Of a DNA stretch of 43,883 nt, positions 8,148 through 16,246 are shown piece by piece. The position numbers and the translations under genes were made by a program. This DNA is from Anabaena azotica FACHB-119 (GTDB lineage Bacteria > Cyanobacteriota > Cyanobacteriia > Cyanobacteriales > Nostocaceae), in contig NZ_JACJSG010000060.1 of the NCBI RefSeq assembly GCF_014697625.1, positions 1-43,883 of the forward strand, written 5' to 3'. A model generated the notes under the pieces. It did not search any database, had not been told where the DNA came from, and saw only the letters and a list, made by a program, of their open reading frames with translations. The stretch's first letter is position 1; each line of letters opens with the position of its first letter.

Positions 8148-8235
8148 CATTAGGCGATCGCTAGAAGATTACAATACAATTAGCATAGGTGAGTTTAGCT
8201 AAGAGATTATTTATAAAGTAAACCTTAAAATGTAG

Positions 8236-8424
8236 TAGCTTGTCTAATCTAAAATGTGGCAATAGGTTTCATCTCTAATACCAATTCAAAAAATATTTGC
8301 CACACATCAATGATCTGTAGGGGCGCACAGCTGTGCGCCCCTACCCTCATCTGCGTTTATCTGCGTCCATCTGCGTTCAATTTTCGCCAAACCTATTGCC
8401 ACATTTTAGCCTTGCCAATCCACT
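8236..8424. mobile_element. MITE of the IS630-related family
   Basis: The ends are related to the IS630-type element at 34554-35801: TCTAAAATGTGGCAATAGGTTT on the left and its complement ending ATTTTAGCCTTGCCAATCCAC on the right, next to TA. The interior holds a strong palindrome (TAGGGGCGCACAGCTGTGCG and continuation) and the common module CATCTGCGTT. No transposase. Confidence 0.75.
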
Positions 8425-8648
8425 ACAGTTATTTAAATATGGCTTGAATATTAACTATTGTAAGGACAAGGCGATGCCTGCGTCCTTACTCTTAGTAGTT
8501 CGACTGATGAAACTAACTATGTCGCTTAATTGTATAGCAGTCGTCAGATAGATTAGGAAATCGATAAATCACAACCCATAGAGCAACTAGCTTTTGAGTT
8601 TGTTTCCCGTCGCCTATCCCCTGCTATATTTGCCTAAATATTTCAGGC

Positions 8649-8843
8649 TTATCTGAAGCGGGTATGGTTTCGCCGATTTTGTTTATGTCTAGCCACTGCT
8701 TTACGCTTTTCTTTTTCCAATGGCGTTTCAAAGTGGCGTTTTTTTCTCATGTCTTGGAAAATTCCTGCTTTGGAAACTTCCCGTTTGAATCTCCGTAATG
8801 CTGACTCAATCCCTTCATTCTCTCCTAAAACTACTTGTGTCAT
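8649..8843 (-). CDS. rpsU: 30S ribosomal protein bS21
   Basis: 64 residues, basic, starting MTQVVLGENEGIESALRRFKR and ending RHKQNRRNHTRFR, the standard bS21 pattern. It binds the 30S platform near the anti-Shine-Dalgarno. An AGGAGG at 8851-8856 is seven bases from the ATG at 8843 but only one base from the upstream ATG at 8849, so the inner start is preferred. It lies downstream of an RRM gene on the same strand; rbp-rpsU pairing is a known cyanobacterial, often cold-responsive, arrangement. A terminator-like hairpin separates the two. Confidence 0.95.
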   Translation of the reverse strand: MTQVVLGENEGIESALRRFKREVSKAGIFQDMRKKRHFETPLEKEKRKAVARHKQNRRNHTRFR

Positions 8844-8906
8844 TCTCATTCCTCCTCTTGATGGATGAATAGTTCAGAACCTACGCAAGGAAACCTTGCA
8901 CTTTGA

Positions 8907-8973
8907 AAGGGTGTCAAGGCGTAGGGGTGTATAAACACTTATACCCTTACACCCTTATACCCCTGCACCCTTG
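8907..8973. repeat. Inverted pair of C-rich/G-rich tandem repeats upstream of rpsU
   Basis: AAGGGTGTC...GTAGGGGTGTATAA is followed by the near complement TTATACCCTTACACCC. Together they can fold into a long imperfect hairpin in the rpsU upstream region. Confidence 0.6.
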
Positions 8974-9035
8974 AGCAAATTTTTTATTTTTCTTTTTTAT
9001 GCGTAAGTCTTCTAGCTAAAGACCGGAGACAAAGC

Positions 9036-9078
9036 AAAAAACAATCCAGCAGATTCGAGCCTTGGCTATATCTGCTGG
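9036..9078 (-). terminator. Terminator between the RRM gene and rpsU
   Basis: Read on the minus strand, CCAGCAGAT pairs perfectly with ATCTGCTGG (9 bp), followed by ATTG and six T. It sits about 33 bases after the RRM stop codon and about 190 bases before rpsU, so it may limit read-through into rpsU. Confidence 0.8.
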
Positions 9079-9110
9079 AGACTCTAAAGGTTATGTTTCA
9101 GCAAAAGGCT

Positions 9111-9437
9111 TTAGTAACTGCGGCGGTTTCCACCACCACCACGGTTATTATTGCCCCAACCGCCACCGCCACCGCCACGGGAAGAACTTCTTTCTTCACG
9201 GGGTTTAGCCTTATTAACTTTTAAATCGCGTCCCATCCATTCAGCACCATCAAGTGCCTCAATGGCAGCAGTTTCTTGCGCTTCTGTTTCCATTTCCACA
9301 AAAGCAAAACCACGAGGACGGCCTGTTTCACGGTCGGTTGGTAACTGAACGCGGCTAACTTTTCCGTACTCTGCGAAGGCCAGCTTTAGGTCTTCTTCTG
9401 TAACTTGGTAGGATAAGTTACCGATGTAAATTGACAT
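9111..9437 (-). CDS. rbp: RNA-binding protein, single RRM with glycine-rich tail
   Basis: 108 residues. RNP2 is IYIGNLSY at residues 3-10 and RNP1 is RGFAFVEM near 43-50, followed by a Gly/Arg/Asn-rich tail (RGGGGGGWGNNNRGGGG). This is the cyanobacterial Rbp family, which binds single-stranded RNA; several members are cold-induced. A CGGAGAC box lies about seven bases before the ATG, and the roughly 100-base upstream region may hold a cold-responsive leader (inference). It is upstream of rpsU on the same strand with a terminator between them. The numbered paralogue cannot be assigned from sequence alone. Confidence 0.95.
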   Translation of the reverse strand: MSIYIGNLSYQVTEEDLKLAFAEYGKVSRVQLPTDRETGRPRGFAFVEMETEAQETAAIEALDGAEWMGRDLKVNKAKPREERSSSRGGGGGGWGNNNRGGGGNRRSY

Positions 9438-9601
9438 ACAATGTCTCCGAATTCAGAAAATGTAGAGAGTTAAATTCGGAGAGATACTTTTTATAAATCA
9501 AAATGAGTCACTCAGCCGAAGATAATTCTTATAGACTCAACTATAGCACAGCTAGTAAATGTTGGCAGGACTTAACATAGCTTTGTAATTCGTAATTGTT
9601 G

Positions 9602-9660
9602 AGTAGGGGCAGGGGGCAGGGGGCAGGGGGCAGCTGACAGGGGGCAGGAGGCAGGTAGGA
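9602..9660. repeat. G-rich tandem repeat (GGGGCAG)
   Basis: Heptamer-like GGGGCAG units occupy the spacer between the RRM gene and the cysQ-like gene. Confidence 0.8.
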
Positions 9661-9692
9661 GGTTTTTATGATTTTTGACGTGACTTATAGAG

Positions 9693-10559
9693 TCAAGCTG
9701 ATGGTGTCTCGAACTGGGCTAAGATTTTTTCTGCTTCTTGGCAAAGTTTTTGGTGATACTGACCGTTACTAGCTAATAAGCCACCCCATTGATTGATGTC
9801 GCCTGTGTTATATCGTAATTCCGTGCCGTCAAAATGGGTGAATTTACCTCCGGCTTCGGTTAAAATTAATTCTGGTGCAGCAATGTCCCAATCTTTAGGG
9901 GCAGACTTACCAGAAAGGGAAATGTAAACCTCAGCTTGTTGTTCTAGAATGGTGGCGATTTTGCAACCTACGCTACCCACAGATTTCTGGTTGTGAAAGG
10001 GCAGATGTGCTAATAAATACTCTAACCTTTGATTGCGGTGGGAACGACTGACAACTATGGTTAAATCCTCTAGCCGCTTGCTGGCATCTTTGAGTGATAG
10101 TTCTAATGGATGCGCGTCTGTACGAGTTTCGACAAATGTACCACCATCTTTGGTAGCGTAATATAATTTTCCTGCTTCTGGGATGGCTACTACTGCTAGG
10201 ACTGGTCTATGTTCTTTAACTAAAGCGATGTGAACTGCATAGTCCCCAGTTTTTTCGATAAAGTCGCTTGTCCCATCTAACGGGTCGATGATCCAAACCC
10301 AATTTTTGTTGTGATTTAATTCTGATTGATAGGTTTCTTCGCTGATGTAAGCAAAATCTTCTTGCCCTAATGCTGCTTGTAAATTTTGTAAGATGTATTG
10401 ACTGACAGTAACATCAGCAACGGTGACTGGCTCATTCTGCTTATACTGTACATTAAGATTTGTGTCTTTTGCTGTGCCGTGATAGTAGGATTGTAATATT
10501 TCGGCTGCACCCCAGCCAACAGTACGAGCGATCGCTAGTATTTCTGGTAAGTCTTTCAT
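9693..10559 (-). CDS. cysQ: 3'(2'),5'-bisphosphate nucleotidase / inositol-monophosphatase-family phosphatase
   Basis: 288 residues from the ATG at 10559. The metal-binding motif is WIIDPLDGTSDFIEKTGDYAV (residues about 97-117), preceded by YISEETY with the metal-binding Glu, and closed by WDIAAPELILTEAGG with the third Asp. This is the inositol monophosphatase fold; the CysQ branch hydrolyses PAP, a by-product of sulfate assimilation. Substrate choice within the family is not certain. The start overlaps the upstream kinase stop as ATGA, so the pair is coupled. A start five codons further upstream is possible but would lie inside the kinase gene. Confidence 0.85.
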   Translation of the reverse strand: MKDLPEILAIARTVGWGAAEILQSYYHGTAKDTNLNVQYKQNEPVTVADVTVSQYILQNLQAALGQEDFAYISEETYQSELNHNKNWVWIIDPLDGTSDFIEKTGDYAVHIALVKEHRPVLAVVAIPEAGKLYYATKDGGTFVETRTDAHPLELSLKDASKRLEDLTIVVSRSHRNQRLEYLLAHLPFHNQKSVGSVGCKIATILEQQAEVYISLSGKSAPKDWDIAAPELILTEAGGKFTHFDGTELRYNTGDINQWGGLLASNGQYHQKLCQEAEKILAQFETPSA

Positions 10560-11431
10560 TCTACATCCATCCAACGGCGCGTACCAAAATGTTTACAAGC
10601 ATTAGCTGCGATTTGACTCGCTTTTTCTAGGGCTGTGGGGAAGGGACTGGGGACTGGGGGAGATTGTAAGATGTAATGGCAAAAAGCACCGTGAAAGATA
10701 TCTCCAGCGCCTAATGTGTCTACTGGTGTAATAGTGGGTACAACTACAGTACCACGTTGACCGCAATTTAGATATTCTATTGGCTTTTCTCCGTGGGTGA
10801 TGGCGATGTGAGGTATTCCCAAGTTGTGGAGGTAGGTAAAAACTTCTTCGCCAGAACTACAGTTAGGGGGATAAAAGTTGGCTGAACAAACGGCGTAATC
10901 TACTAATGGTAAGATTTGCTCAAACCCAGGTTTCCAGCTACCGCCATCAATGACTATAGGTATATTCTTGGCTTTAGCCATTTGCGCTATGACAGAACTG
11001 ACCGTCATCTGATGCCCATCAATCAGTACGATATCGATATTATGTAAGATATCTGCTGGGATAGAGTTACTATCGGCTTGAGTTTTGACAGCATTGATAG
11101 AAATAACAGCCCTTTCTCCAGTGGATTGGGTGACAATAATTGAGGATACAGGCGGTGGTGTATTCATAGTAGAATTAAGGTCGGCGATCGCAATTTGATA
11201 TTGGGTCAAATCACTCCGAATTAGTTGTGTCATCGGATGGGAACCAACCACACTCAACAATTTGGCTTGATTACCTAAATAACTAAAAGTTACAGCCGCG
11301 TTGGTAGCCGGGCCGCCTGCTGCTACAGTGTAGTCAGTGGCTACCAGTTTTTGATTATTTTGAGGTGCAGATTCAGCTAAATAGATAAAATCTAATGTCA
11401 CCAAACCCACAAATAAACCATGATTTGTCAT
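10556..11431 (-). CDS. PfkB-family carbohydrate/nucleoside kinase
   Basis: 291 residues. The first PfkB signature is AAGGPATNAAVTFSYLG near residue 35, and the second is DTLGAGDIFHGAFCHY near 240, with the catalytic Asp in GAGD. The N-terminus (LFVGLVTLDFIYLAE) matches the ribokinase fold. The substrate cannot be told from sequence; sugar kinases of this type include fructokinase- and ribokinase-like enzymes. It overlaps the following phosphatase gene by four bases, suggesting that the two act on related phosphorylated metabolites. Confidence 0.85.
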   Translation of the reverse strand: MTNHGLFVGLVTLDFIYLAESAPQNNQKLVATDYTVAAGGPATNAAVTFSYLGNQAKLLSVVGSHPMTQLIRSDLTQYQIAIADLNSTMNTPPPVSSIIVTQSTGERAVISINAVKTQADSNSIPADILHNIDIVLIDGHQMTVSSVIAQMAKAKNIPIVIDGGSWKPGFEQILPLVDYAVCSANFYPPNCSSGEEVFTYLHNLGIPHIAITHGEKPIEYLNCGQRGTVVVPTITPVDTLGAGDIFHGAFCHYILQSPPVPSPFPTALEKASQIAANACKHFGTRRWMDVE

Positions 11432-11540
11432 TAGTCATTAGTCCATAGTCAACAGTCCATAGTCCATAGTCCAAGGTAAAGTTTACAGGCTTTTCCCTTT
11501 CCCCTTTCCCCTTTCACCTTTCCCCTTTTCTTCTCCTCAT
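11425..11540. repeat. STRR arrays between divergent pfkB-like gene and rsmI
   Basis: AGTCCAT/AGTCATT heptamers (11425-11475) and TTTCCCC heptamers (11490-11530) fill almost the whole divergent intergenic region. Promoters for both genes must therefore lie in or beside repeat DNA. Confidence 0.8.
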
Positions 11541-11542
11541 CA

Positions 11543-12403
11543 ATGCAAACTGACCCTAAACCCAGCACATTATATATAGTCGGTACACCGATTGGTAATT
11601 TGGAGGATATCACCTTTCGGGCGGTGCGGATTTTGCAAAATGTAGATTTGATTGCGGCGGAAGATACGCGCCACACTGGGAAGTTACTGCAACATTTGCA
11701 GGTGAAAACGCCACAAATCAGTTACCATGAGCATAATCGTAGCAGTCGTATTCCAGAGCTATTAGAGCATTTGCATGGTGGTAAAGCGATCGCTGTTGTG
11801 AGTGATGCCGGTATGCCGGGAATTTCTGATCCTGGTTATGAATTGGTGAAGGCTTGTGTGGAGGCGGGAATATCGGTAGTGCCTATTCCAGGTGCAAGTG
11901 CGGCAATTACGGCGTTGAGTGCGGCGGGACTCCCAACGGATAAGTTTGTGTTTGAGGGTTTTCTCCCCGCGAAAGGTCAACAAAGACGAGAATATTTAGA
12001 GGTTTTGGAGACAGAAACCCGTACTTTAATTTTCTATGAATCGCCGCATCGTTTGCGAGAAACTTTACAAGATTTAGCACAAGTTTGGGGAAGCGATCGC
12101 CAAATTGTTCTAGCTAGGGAGTTAACTAAATTATATGAGGAATTTTGGCGGGGAAGTATTGGGGATGCGATCGCCCATTACCAACAACGAGAACCCCAAG
12201 GTGAATATACAGTTTTAGTAGCCGGAAAACCACCCAGTCAACCCTTACTAACCGAAGAACAATTAAAAGCGGAATTGCAACAATTAATTAGTCAAGGAAT
12301 ATCGCGATCGCAAGCTAGTCGTCAACTGACAAAATACACTTCTCTCAATCGTCGTCAAGTTTATCAAATAGCTCTGTCTATAGTTATAAATCGTGAAGAA
12401 TAA
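11543..12403 (+). CDS. rsmI: 16S rRNA (cytidine-1402-2'-O)-methyltransferase
   Basis: 286 residues with the full RsmI pattern: YIVGTPIGNLEDITFRAV at the N-terminus, LIAAEDTRHTGKLL, AVVSDAGMPGISDPG, then IPGASAAITALSAAGLPTD and FYESPHRL. It methylates the ribose of C1402 in the decoding centre of 16S rRNA using SAM. The C-terminal part ends in a helix-turn-helix-like tail (SQGISRSQASRQLTKYTSL), usual for the family. There is no Shine-Dalgarno sequence; a pyrimidine-rich repeat ends a few bases before the ATG. Confidence 0.95.
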   Translation: MQTDPKPSTLYIVGTPIGNLEDITFRAVRILQNVDLIAAEDTRHTGKLLQHLQVKTPQISYHEHNRSSRIPELLEHLHGGKAIAVVSDAGMPGISDPGYELVKACVEAGISVVPIPGASAAITALSAAGLPTDKFVFEGFLPAKGQQRREYLEVLETETRTLIFYESPHRLRETLQDLAQVWGSDRQIVLARELTKLYEEFWRGSIGDAIAHYQQREPQGEYTVLVAGKPPSQPLLTEEQLKAELQQLISQGISRSQASRQLTKYTSLNRRQVYQIALSIVINREE

Positions 12404-12503
12404 TAAAAGGGAAGAGGTTACAGGGGACAGGTTATAGGATTGGAAGTTTTTTGCTATCAATATTTGATGTTGATATCAATTAAAAAAATCCGACCCATAC
12501 ACA

Positions 12504-12865
12504 ATATACTATAGCCCGAATCAACGTAAGTCGGAAGGTTTTCGCGGCCCGGATTTTTTTGTAGTTCTGGGAACCCAACGCCGTCCGCGTAAAAGTTGGG
12601 TTGTTTGGCAAGAAGGTGGAAATTATCCCAATGTCATTATAGAAGTATTATCAGATTCTACCGCCACCACTGACAGGGGTTTAAAAAAGCAAATCTATCA
12701 AGACACATTCCGCACACCAGAGTATTTCTGGTTTGACCCTGATACTTTGGAATTTGCTGGCTTTGTGTTGATGGCTGGTAAGTATCAACCAATGGAAGCA
12801 AATTCCCAAGGTTGGTTATGGAGTCAGCAACTAGAGTTATATTTGGGTGTCGTAAAGATTTATTA
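12504..12865 (+). pseudogene. Uma2-family nuclease, interrupted, N-terminus missing (5' part)
   Basis: The frame reads IYYSPNQRKSEGFRGPDFFVVL with the Uma2 catalytic Asp (PDF), then VIIEVLSDST with the catalytic Glu and GLKKQIYQ with the lysine region. This is the PD-(D/E)xK fold of the Uma2 (DUF820) family, abundant in cyanobacteria. The first third of the protein is absent; the same frame meets a stop at about 12474. The coding frame stops making sense at LYLGV, where an IS607-type element begins at about 12851, and resumes at 14070. Confidence 0.8.
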
Positions 12866-12916
12866 AAAATATATTCATATATACCCATATATACCCAATT
12901 AATATAATATGGTTGT

Positions 12917-13498
12917 ATGAAATTATCAGAATATGCAAAAAAAGCAGGAGTAAGTTATAAGACAGCACATCGTTGGTGGAAAGCAGGTCAGTTAAGGGGT
13001 TATCAAATCCCAGCAACTGGCACAATTATTGTGGAAACCGACGAACCAGTGGAGGTGGAACCAGTAGCATTAATCTATGCGAGAGTTTCGTCTGCTGAGG
13101 CAAAACCAAACCTAGAAAGGCAAGCCACAAGATTGTCTGATTATGCAACAGCTAGGGGATATCGAATCTACAAAGTTGTCAAAGAAGTTGGTAGTGGTCT
13201 TAATGATAATAGAAAGTTACTAACCAATGCTTTGCAAGATAAAAATTACAATATTTTAGTTGCAGAGCATCGAGATAGGGTAACAAGGTTTGGACTAAAT
13301 TACATCAACCTTCTGTTATCGGCAACAGGTAAAAGATTGGAAATTGTAAACGAAGCTGACAACGGAAAAGATGAGTTGATGCAAGACCTAGTATCTGTAA
13401 TTACTTCATTCGTGCAGCGAATCTATGGATTAAGGAGAGCAAAAAGAAAGACAGAGAAAATTATTGCAGAACTACACAATAATGGGGGAGAAGAATGA
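12917..13498 (+). CDS. tnpA: IS607-type serine recombinase (TnpA)
   Basis: 193 residues. A MerR-like helix-turn-helix at residues 3-30 (LSEYAKKAGVSYKTAHRWWKAG) precedes a small serine-recombinase domain with the nucleophile in LIYARVSSAE, followed by LERQATRLSDYA and AEHRDRVTRFG. The HTH-before-catalytic order is diagnostic of IS607 transposases. It appears full length. The stop overlaps the tnpB start (ATGA). With TnpA intact, the element may still excise or move despite the broken tnpB. Confidence 0.92.
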   Translation: MKLSEYAKKAGVSYKTAHRWWKAGQLRGYQIPATGTIIVETDEPVEVEPVALIYARVSSAEAKPNLERQATRLSDYATARGYRIYKVVKEVGSGLNDNRKLLTNALQDKNYNILVAEHRDRVTRFGLNYINLLLSATGKRLEIVNEADNGKDELMQDLVSVITSFVQRIYGLRRAKRKTEKIIAELHNNGGEE

Positions 13499-14056
13499 GA
13501 TTGGTAGAGCGTCATGTTATAAAAATAGGTCATCAATTCTATAAAGAAATACATGATTTAGCATGGCGTTCTAAAAACCTCTATAACTACGCCAATTATT
13601 TAGTAAGACAGTCATTAATTTTTGAAGGCAAATACCTGAATAATGCTGCTGTTTTTCATTTGGTAAAACATCATGAATCATACATTGCTTTGCCGAGAAA
13701 AGTCAGTAATCAGGTACTGATGGTTTTACACAGAAACTGGAAGTCGTTCTTTGAAGCACAAAAATCTTACAAACAAAATTATTCAAAGTTCAAAGGTCGT
13801 CCAAAATTACCTAAATACAAGGATAAAGATAAAGGTCGGAACATTGTAATTTATGAACTGGGAGCAATTTCTAAAACGAATTAAAAGAGCTTGGTATAAA
13901 TCGAAGGGTGGAAAACTCATCCATGCAGATATTAACGCCAGCCTTAACATCATAAGAAAGGTAGTCCCTGCGGCTTTTAGCTTAGGGATAACGGGTATCG
14001 CAGTTTACCCTTCTCGGATTACTTCGGGTAAAGTAGCGATAGATATTTGTCCATAA
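13495..14056 (+). pseudogene. tnpB: TnpB of the IS607-type element, RuvC core deleted
   Basis: The first 120 or so residues (MRLVERHVIKIGHQFYKEIHDLAWRS to KDKGRNIVIYE) are a normal TnpB N-terminus. The frame then ends at 13884. A second frame from about 13855 gives KSKGGKLIHADINASLNIIRK, the C-terminal RuvC-III segment (Asp in HAD). Everything between, including RuvC-I, RuvC-II and most of the zinc finger, is absent, so a deletion of roughly 200 codons with a frame change has occurred. This TnpB cannot be catalytic. The right end (about 13955-14069) is where a guide RNA scaffold would lie in an intact element. Confidence 0.85.
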
Positions 14057-14069
14057 ATCTACTAACTGT

Positions 14070-14253
14070 TCATCAGCGAACTTTACGGTTCTATACTCCT
14101 GAAGGGGAGTTAGTTCCCACACCAGAAGAAACTGCACAACAGGAAAAAGAACGTGCTGACCAAGAAAGGGAACGCGCTGACCGAGAAAAAGAACGCAGCG
14201 ATCGCGCTTATGCAAAGCTGCGAGAATTAAATATAGATCCAGATACAATTTAA
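14070..14253 (+). pseudogene. Uma2-family nuclease, 3' part after the IS607-type insertion
   Basis: The frame HQRTLRFYTPEGELVPTPEE continues Uma2 and leads into a charged coiled-coil tail with repeated EKERADQERERADREKER units before LNIDPDTI and a stop. Such E/R/A repeat tails are common on cyanobacterial Uma2 proteins. It is separated from the 5' part by 1.2 kb of IS DNA. Confidence 0.8.
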
Positions 14254-14312
14254 CAGTTATCAGTTATCAGTTATCAGTGAACATAACCTGATAACTGGTA
14301 ACTGGTAACTGA
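14252..14312. repeat. Inverted STRR pair (CAGTTAT / ATAACTG)
   Basis: CAGTTAT heptamers are followed, after the centre CAGTGAACATAACC, by reverse-complement units TGATAACTGG. The array can fold into a long hairpin between two convergent reading frames. The same centre recurs at 14650-14672. Confidence 0.8.
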
Positions 14313-14314
14313 TA

Positions 14315-14512
14315 TTATTCTTCAGGAAGAACCCATTTTGGCGGTTCCATCATTTTTTTGCGTAGGCGTTCTTCCGCCATTTGCAACATTTGGTCTAATG
14401 ATGTCTCGGCAATGAATTGAGATGTAGCCTCTCTAAACTCAATGTTCGGACACTTATCCCCAAGAACACAACCGTTGACGCAAGCTTGAGCGCAGTTAAT
14501 TTTCTGCTCCAC
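14315..14512 (-). CDS. Small cysteine-containing conserved protein, 65 aa
   Basis: The protein starts MEQKINCAQACVNGCVLGDKC, four cysteines spaced C-x3-C-x3-C-x5-C, followed by a helical segment (TSLDQMLQMAEERLRKKMME) and the tail PPKWVLPEE. The cysteine cluster could bind a metal or an Fe-S centre; this is inference. I take it as a real small cyanobacterial protein because of the ordered composition and the KWVLPEE tail, but cannot name a function. Confidence 0.65.
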   Translation of the reverse strand: MEQKINCAQACVNGCVLGDKCPNIEFREATSQFIAETSLDQMLQMAEERLRKKMMEPPKWVLPEE

Positions 14513-14632
14513 AGTCCATTCCTCTCTACTAAGGGTCTTTTTCTCTACCCTCCAGGTAAATTTTAACTTGTCAGTTAGGATGAAATAAGTCTAAATATCT
14601 ACCATTTTACAATGATTGGGGATTGGGGAAGT

Positions 14633-14713
14633 CAGTTATCAGTGAACAGTGAACAGTGAACATAACCTGATAACTGATAACTGATAACTGATAACTGATA
14701 ACTGATAACTGAC
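14633..14713. repeat. Inverted STRR pair abutting mnmE start
   Basis: CAGTTAT and CAGTGAA units are followed by six or more TGATAAC heptamers that end four bases before the mnmE ATG. The two halves are partly complementary. Confidence 0.85.
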
Positions 14714-14715
14714 CA

Positions 14716-16107
14716 ATGACTGAACTCTTAGCTATTACTGGAACTATTGCGGCGATCGCAACTGCCATTGTCCCCCAACAAGGTAGTGTGGGTATTGTGC
14801 GGGTGTCTGGTTCCGAGGCAATAGCGATCGCACAAACTTTGTTTTCTGCTCCTGGTAAGCAAGTTTGGGAAAGCCACCGCATTCTCTACGGTAACATTCG
14901 CCATCCCCAAACCCGCGAACTTGTCGATGAGGCGTTGTTGCTGATCATGAAAGCACCTCGTTCTTATACCCGCGAAAATGTGGTAGAGTTCCACTGTCAC
15001 GGCGGGATTATGGCGGTGCAGCAGGTGTTGCAACTATGTCTGGAAAATGGCGCTAGATTAGCTCAACCGGGGGAATTTACCCTCCGAGCCTTTTTGAATG
15101 GCAGACTAGATTTAACCCAAGCCGAGAGTATCGCTGATTTGGTGGGAGCGCGATCGCCCCAAGCAGCCCAAACGGCTTTAGCTGGTTTACAAGGTAAATT
15201 AGCTCATCCCATCCGCCAGTTACGCGCTAACTGTTTGGATATTCTTGCGGAAATTGAAGCGAGAATCGATTTTGAGGAAGATTTACCCCCGTTGGATGAT
15301 AAAGCTATCATATCAGATATTGAGAACATTGCCGCAGAAATTTCTCGATTATTGGCAACTAAAGATAAAGGTGAATTGTTGCGGACTGGGTTGAAAGTGG
15401 CGATTGTCGGTCGTCCGAATGTGGGGAAATCCAGCTTGTTGAATGCTTGGAGCCAGAGCGATCGCGCCATTGTTACCGACTTACCCGGCACTACCCGCGA
15501 TGTTGTGGAATCGCAGTTAGTTGTCGGCGGTATTCCGGTACAGGTGCTAGATACAGCAGGGATTAGGGAAACCAGCGACCAAGTAGAAAAGATAGGCGTA
15601 GAGCGATCGCGCCAAGCCGCCAACACCGCCGATTTAGTCTTGTTAACCATCGATGCAGCCACAGGTTGGACGACTGGCGACCAAGAAATTTATGAACAAG
15701 TGAAACATCGTCCGTTAATTCTCGTGATGAATAAGATTGATTTAGTTGACAAACAATTAATTTCATCCTTAGAATATCCGCCAGATATTAATCAAATTGT
15801 TCACACAGCCGCCGCCCAAAAACAAGGCATTGATGCGCTAGAAACAGCAATTTTAGAGATAGTTCAAGCCGGAAAAGTCCAAGCTGCTGATATGGACTTA
15901 GCCATTAATCAAAGACAAGCCGCAGCCTTGACTCAAGCGAAAATTTCCCTAGAACAAGTACAAGCCACAATTACCCAGCAGCTACCCCTTGATTTTTGGA
16001 CAATTGATTTGCGGGGTGCAATTCATGCGCTGGGAGAAATTACTGGGGAAGAGGTAACTGAGTCAGTGCTTGATAGGATTTTTAGTAGGTTCTGTATAGG
16101 AAAGTAA
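14716..16107 (+). CDS. mnmE: tRNA uridine-5-carboxymethylaminomethyl modification GTPase
   Basis: 463 residues. The N-terminal tetrahydrofolate-binding domain contains TIAAIATAIVPQQGSVGIVR. The G domain has GRPNVGKSSLLNA (G1, about residue 231), TTRD (G2), DTAGI (G3) and NKIDLV (G4). The C-terminus is FCIGK, with the invariant cysteine. With MnmG it modifies the wobble uridine of several tRNAs. Length and ends are standard, so the start at 14716 is good, although the upstream sequence is STRR with no ribosome-binding site. Confidence 0.97.
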   Translation: MTELLAITGTIAAIATAIVPQQGSVGIVRVSGSEAIAIAQTLFSAPGKQVWESHRILYGNIRHPQTRELVDEALLLIMKAPRSYTRENVVEFHCHGGIMAVQQVLQLCLENGARLAQPGEFTLRAFLNGRLDLTQAESIADLVGARSPQAAQTALAGLQGKLAHPIRQLRANCLDILAEIEARIDFEEDLPPLDDKAIISDIENIAAEISRLLATKDKGELLRTGLKVAIVGRPNVGKSSLLNAWSQSDRAIVTDLPGTTRDVVESQLVVGGIPVQVLDTAGIRETSDQVEKIGVERSRQAANTADLVLLTIDAATGWTTGDQEIYEQVKHRPLILVMNKIDLVDKQLISSLEYPPDINQIVHTAAAQKQGIDALETAILEIVQAGKVQAADMDLAINQRQAAALTQAKISLEQVQATITQQLPLDFWTIDLRGAIHALGEITGEEVTESVLDRIFSRFCIGK

Positions 16108-16115
16108 ATACTGTA

Positions 16116-16240
16116 ATACCAAGTTAATATGAAGCTGCATAGAATAATATGTTGAAAATAATTGAACGCAGATGCACGCAGATAAACGCGGATAAATTAA
16201 TGGATTTTATATTATGTGCAACCTCATATAAAATTGGTAT
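16116..16240. mobile_element. MITE-like element, ATACCAA family
   Basis: Imperfect inverted ends ATACCAAgTTaATATGAaGcTGCA (left) and the complement of ATACCAATTTTATATGAGGT (right) enclose about 125 bp. The centre carries the GAACGCAGATG/CACGCAGATAA module found in other element families of this window. Confidence 0.7.
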
Positions 16241-16246
16241 AAATAG

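Larger units (their letters stand above)
12851..14069 (+). mobile_element. IS607-type element inserted in the Uma2 gene
   Basis: Boundaries are set by rejoining the Uma2 frame: ...TTGGGTGT before and TCATCAGCG after restore LYLGVHQRTLRFYTPEGEL. The element carries an intact serine-recombinase TnpA and a TnpB with a large internal deletion. Close to the left end there are two ATATATACCCAT-like direct repeats, possibly recombinase-binding sites. IS607 elements make no target duplication, and none is seen here. Confidence 0.85.

Noticed and set aside
14251..14312. Possible CRISPR array from regularly repeated heptamers
   Set aside because: Units are contiguous 7-mers without spacers; they are STRRs. 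No cas genes are present in the window.
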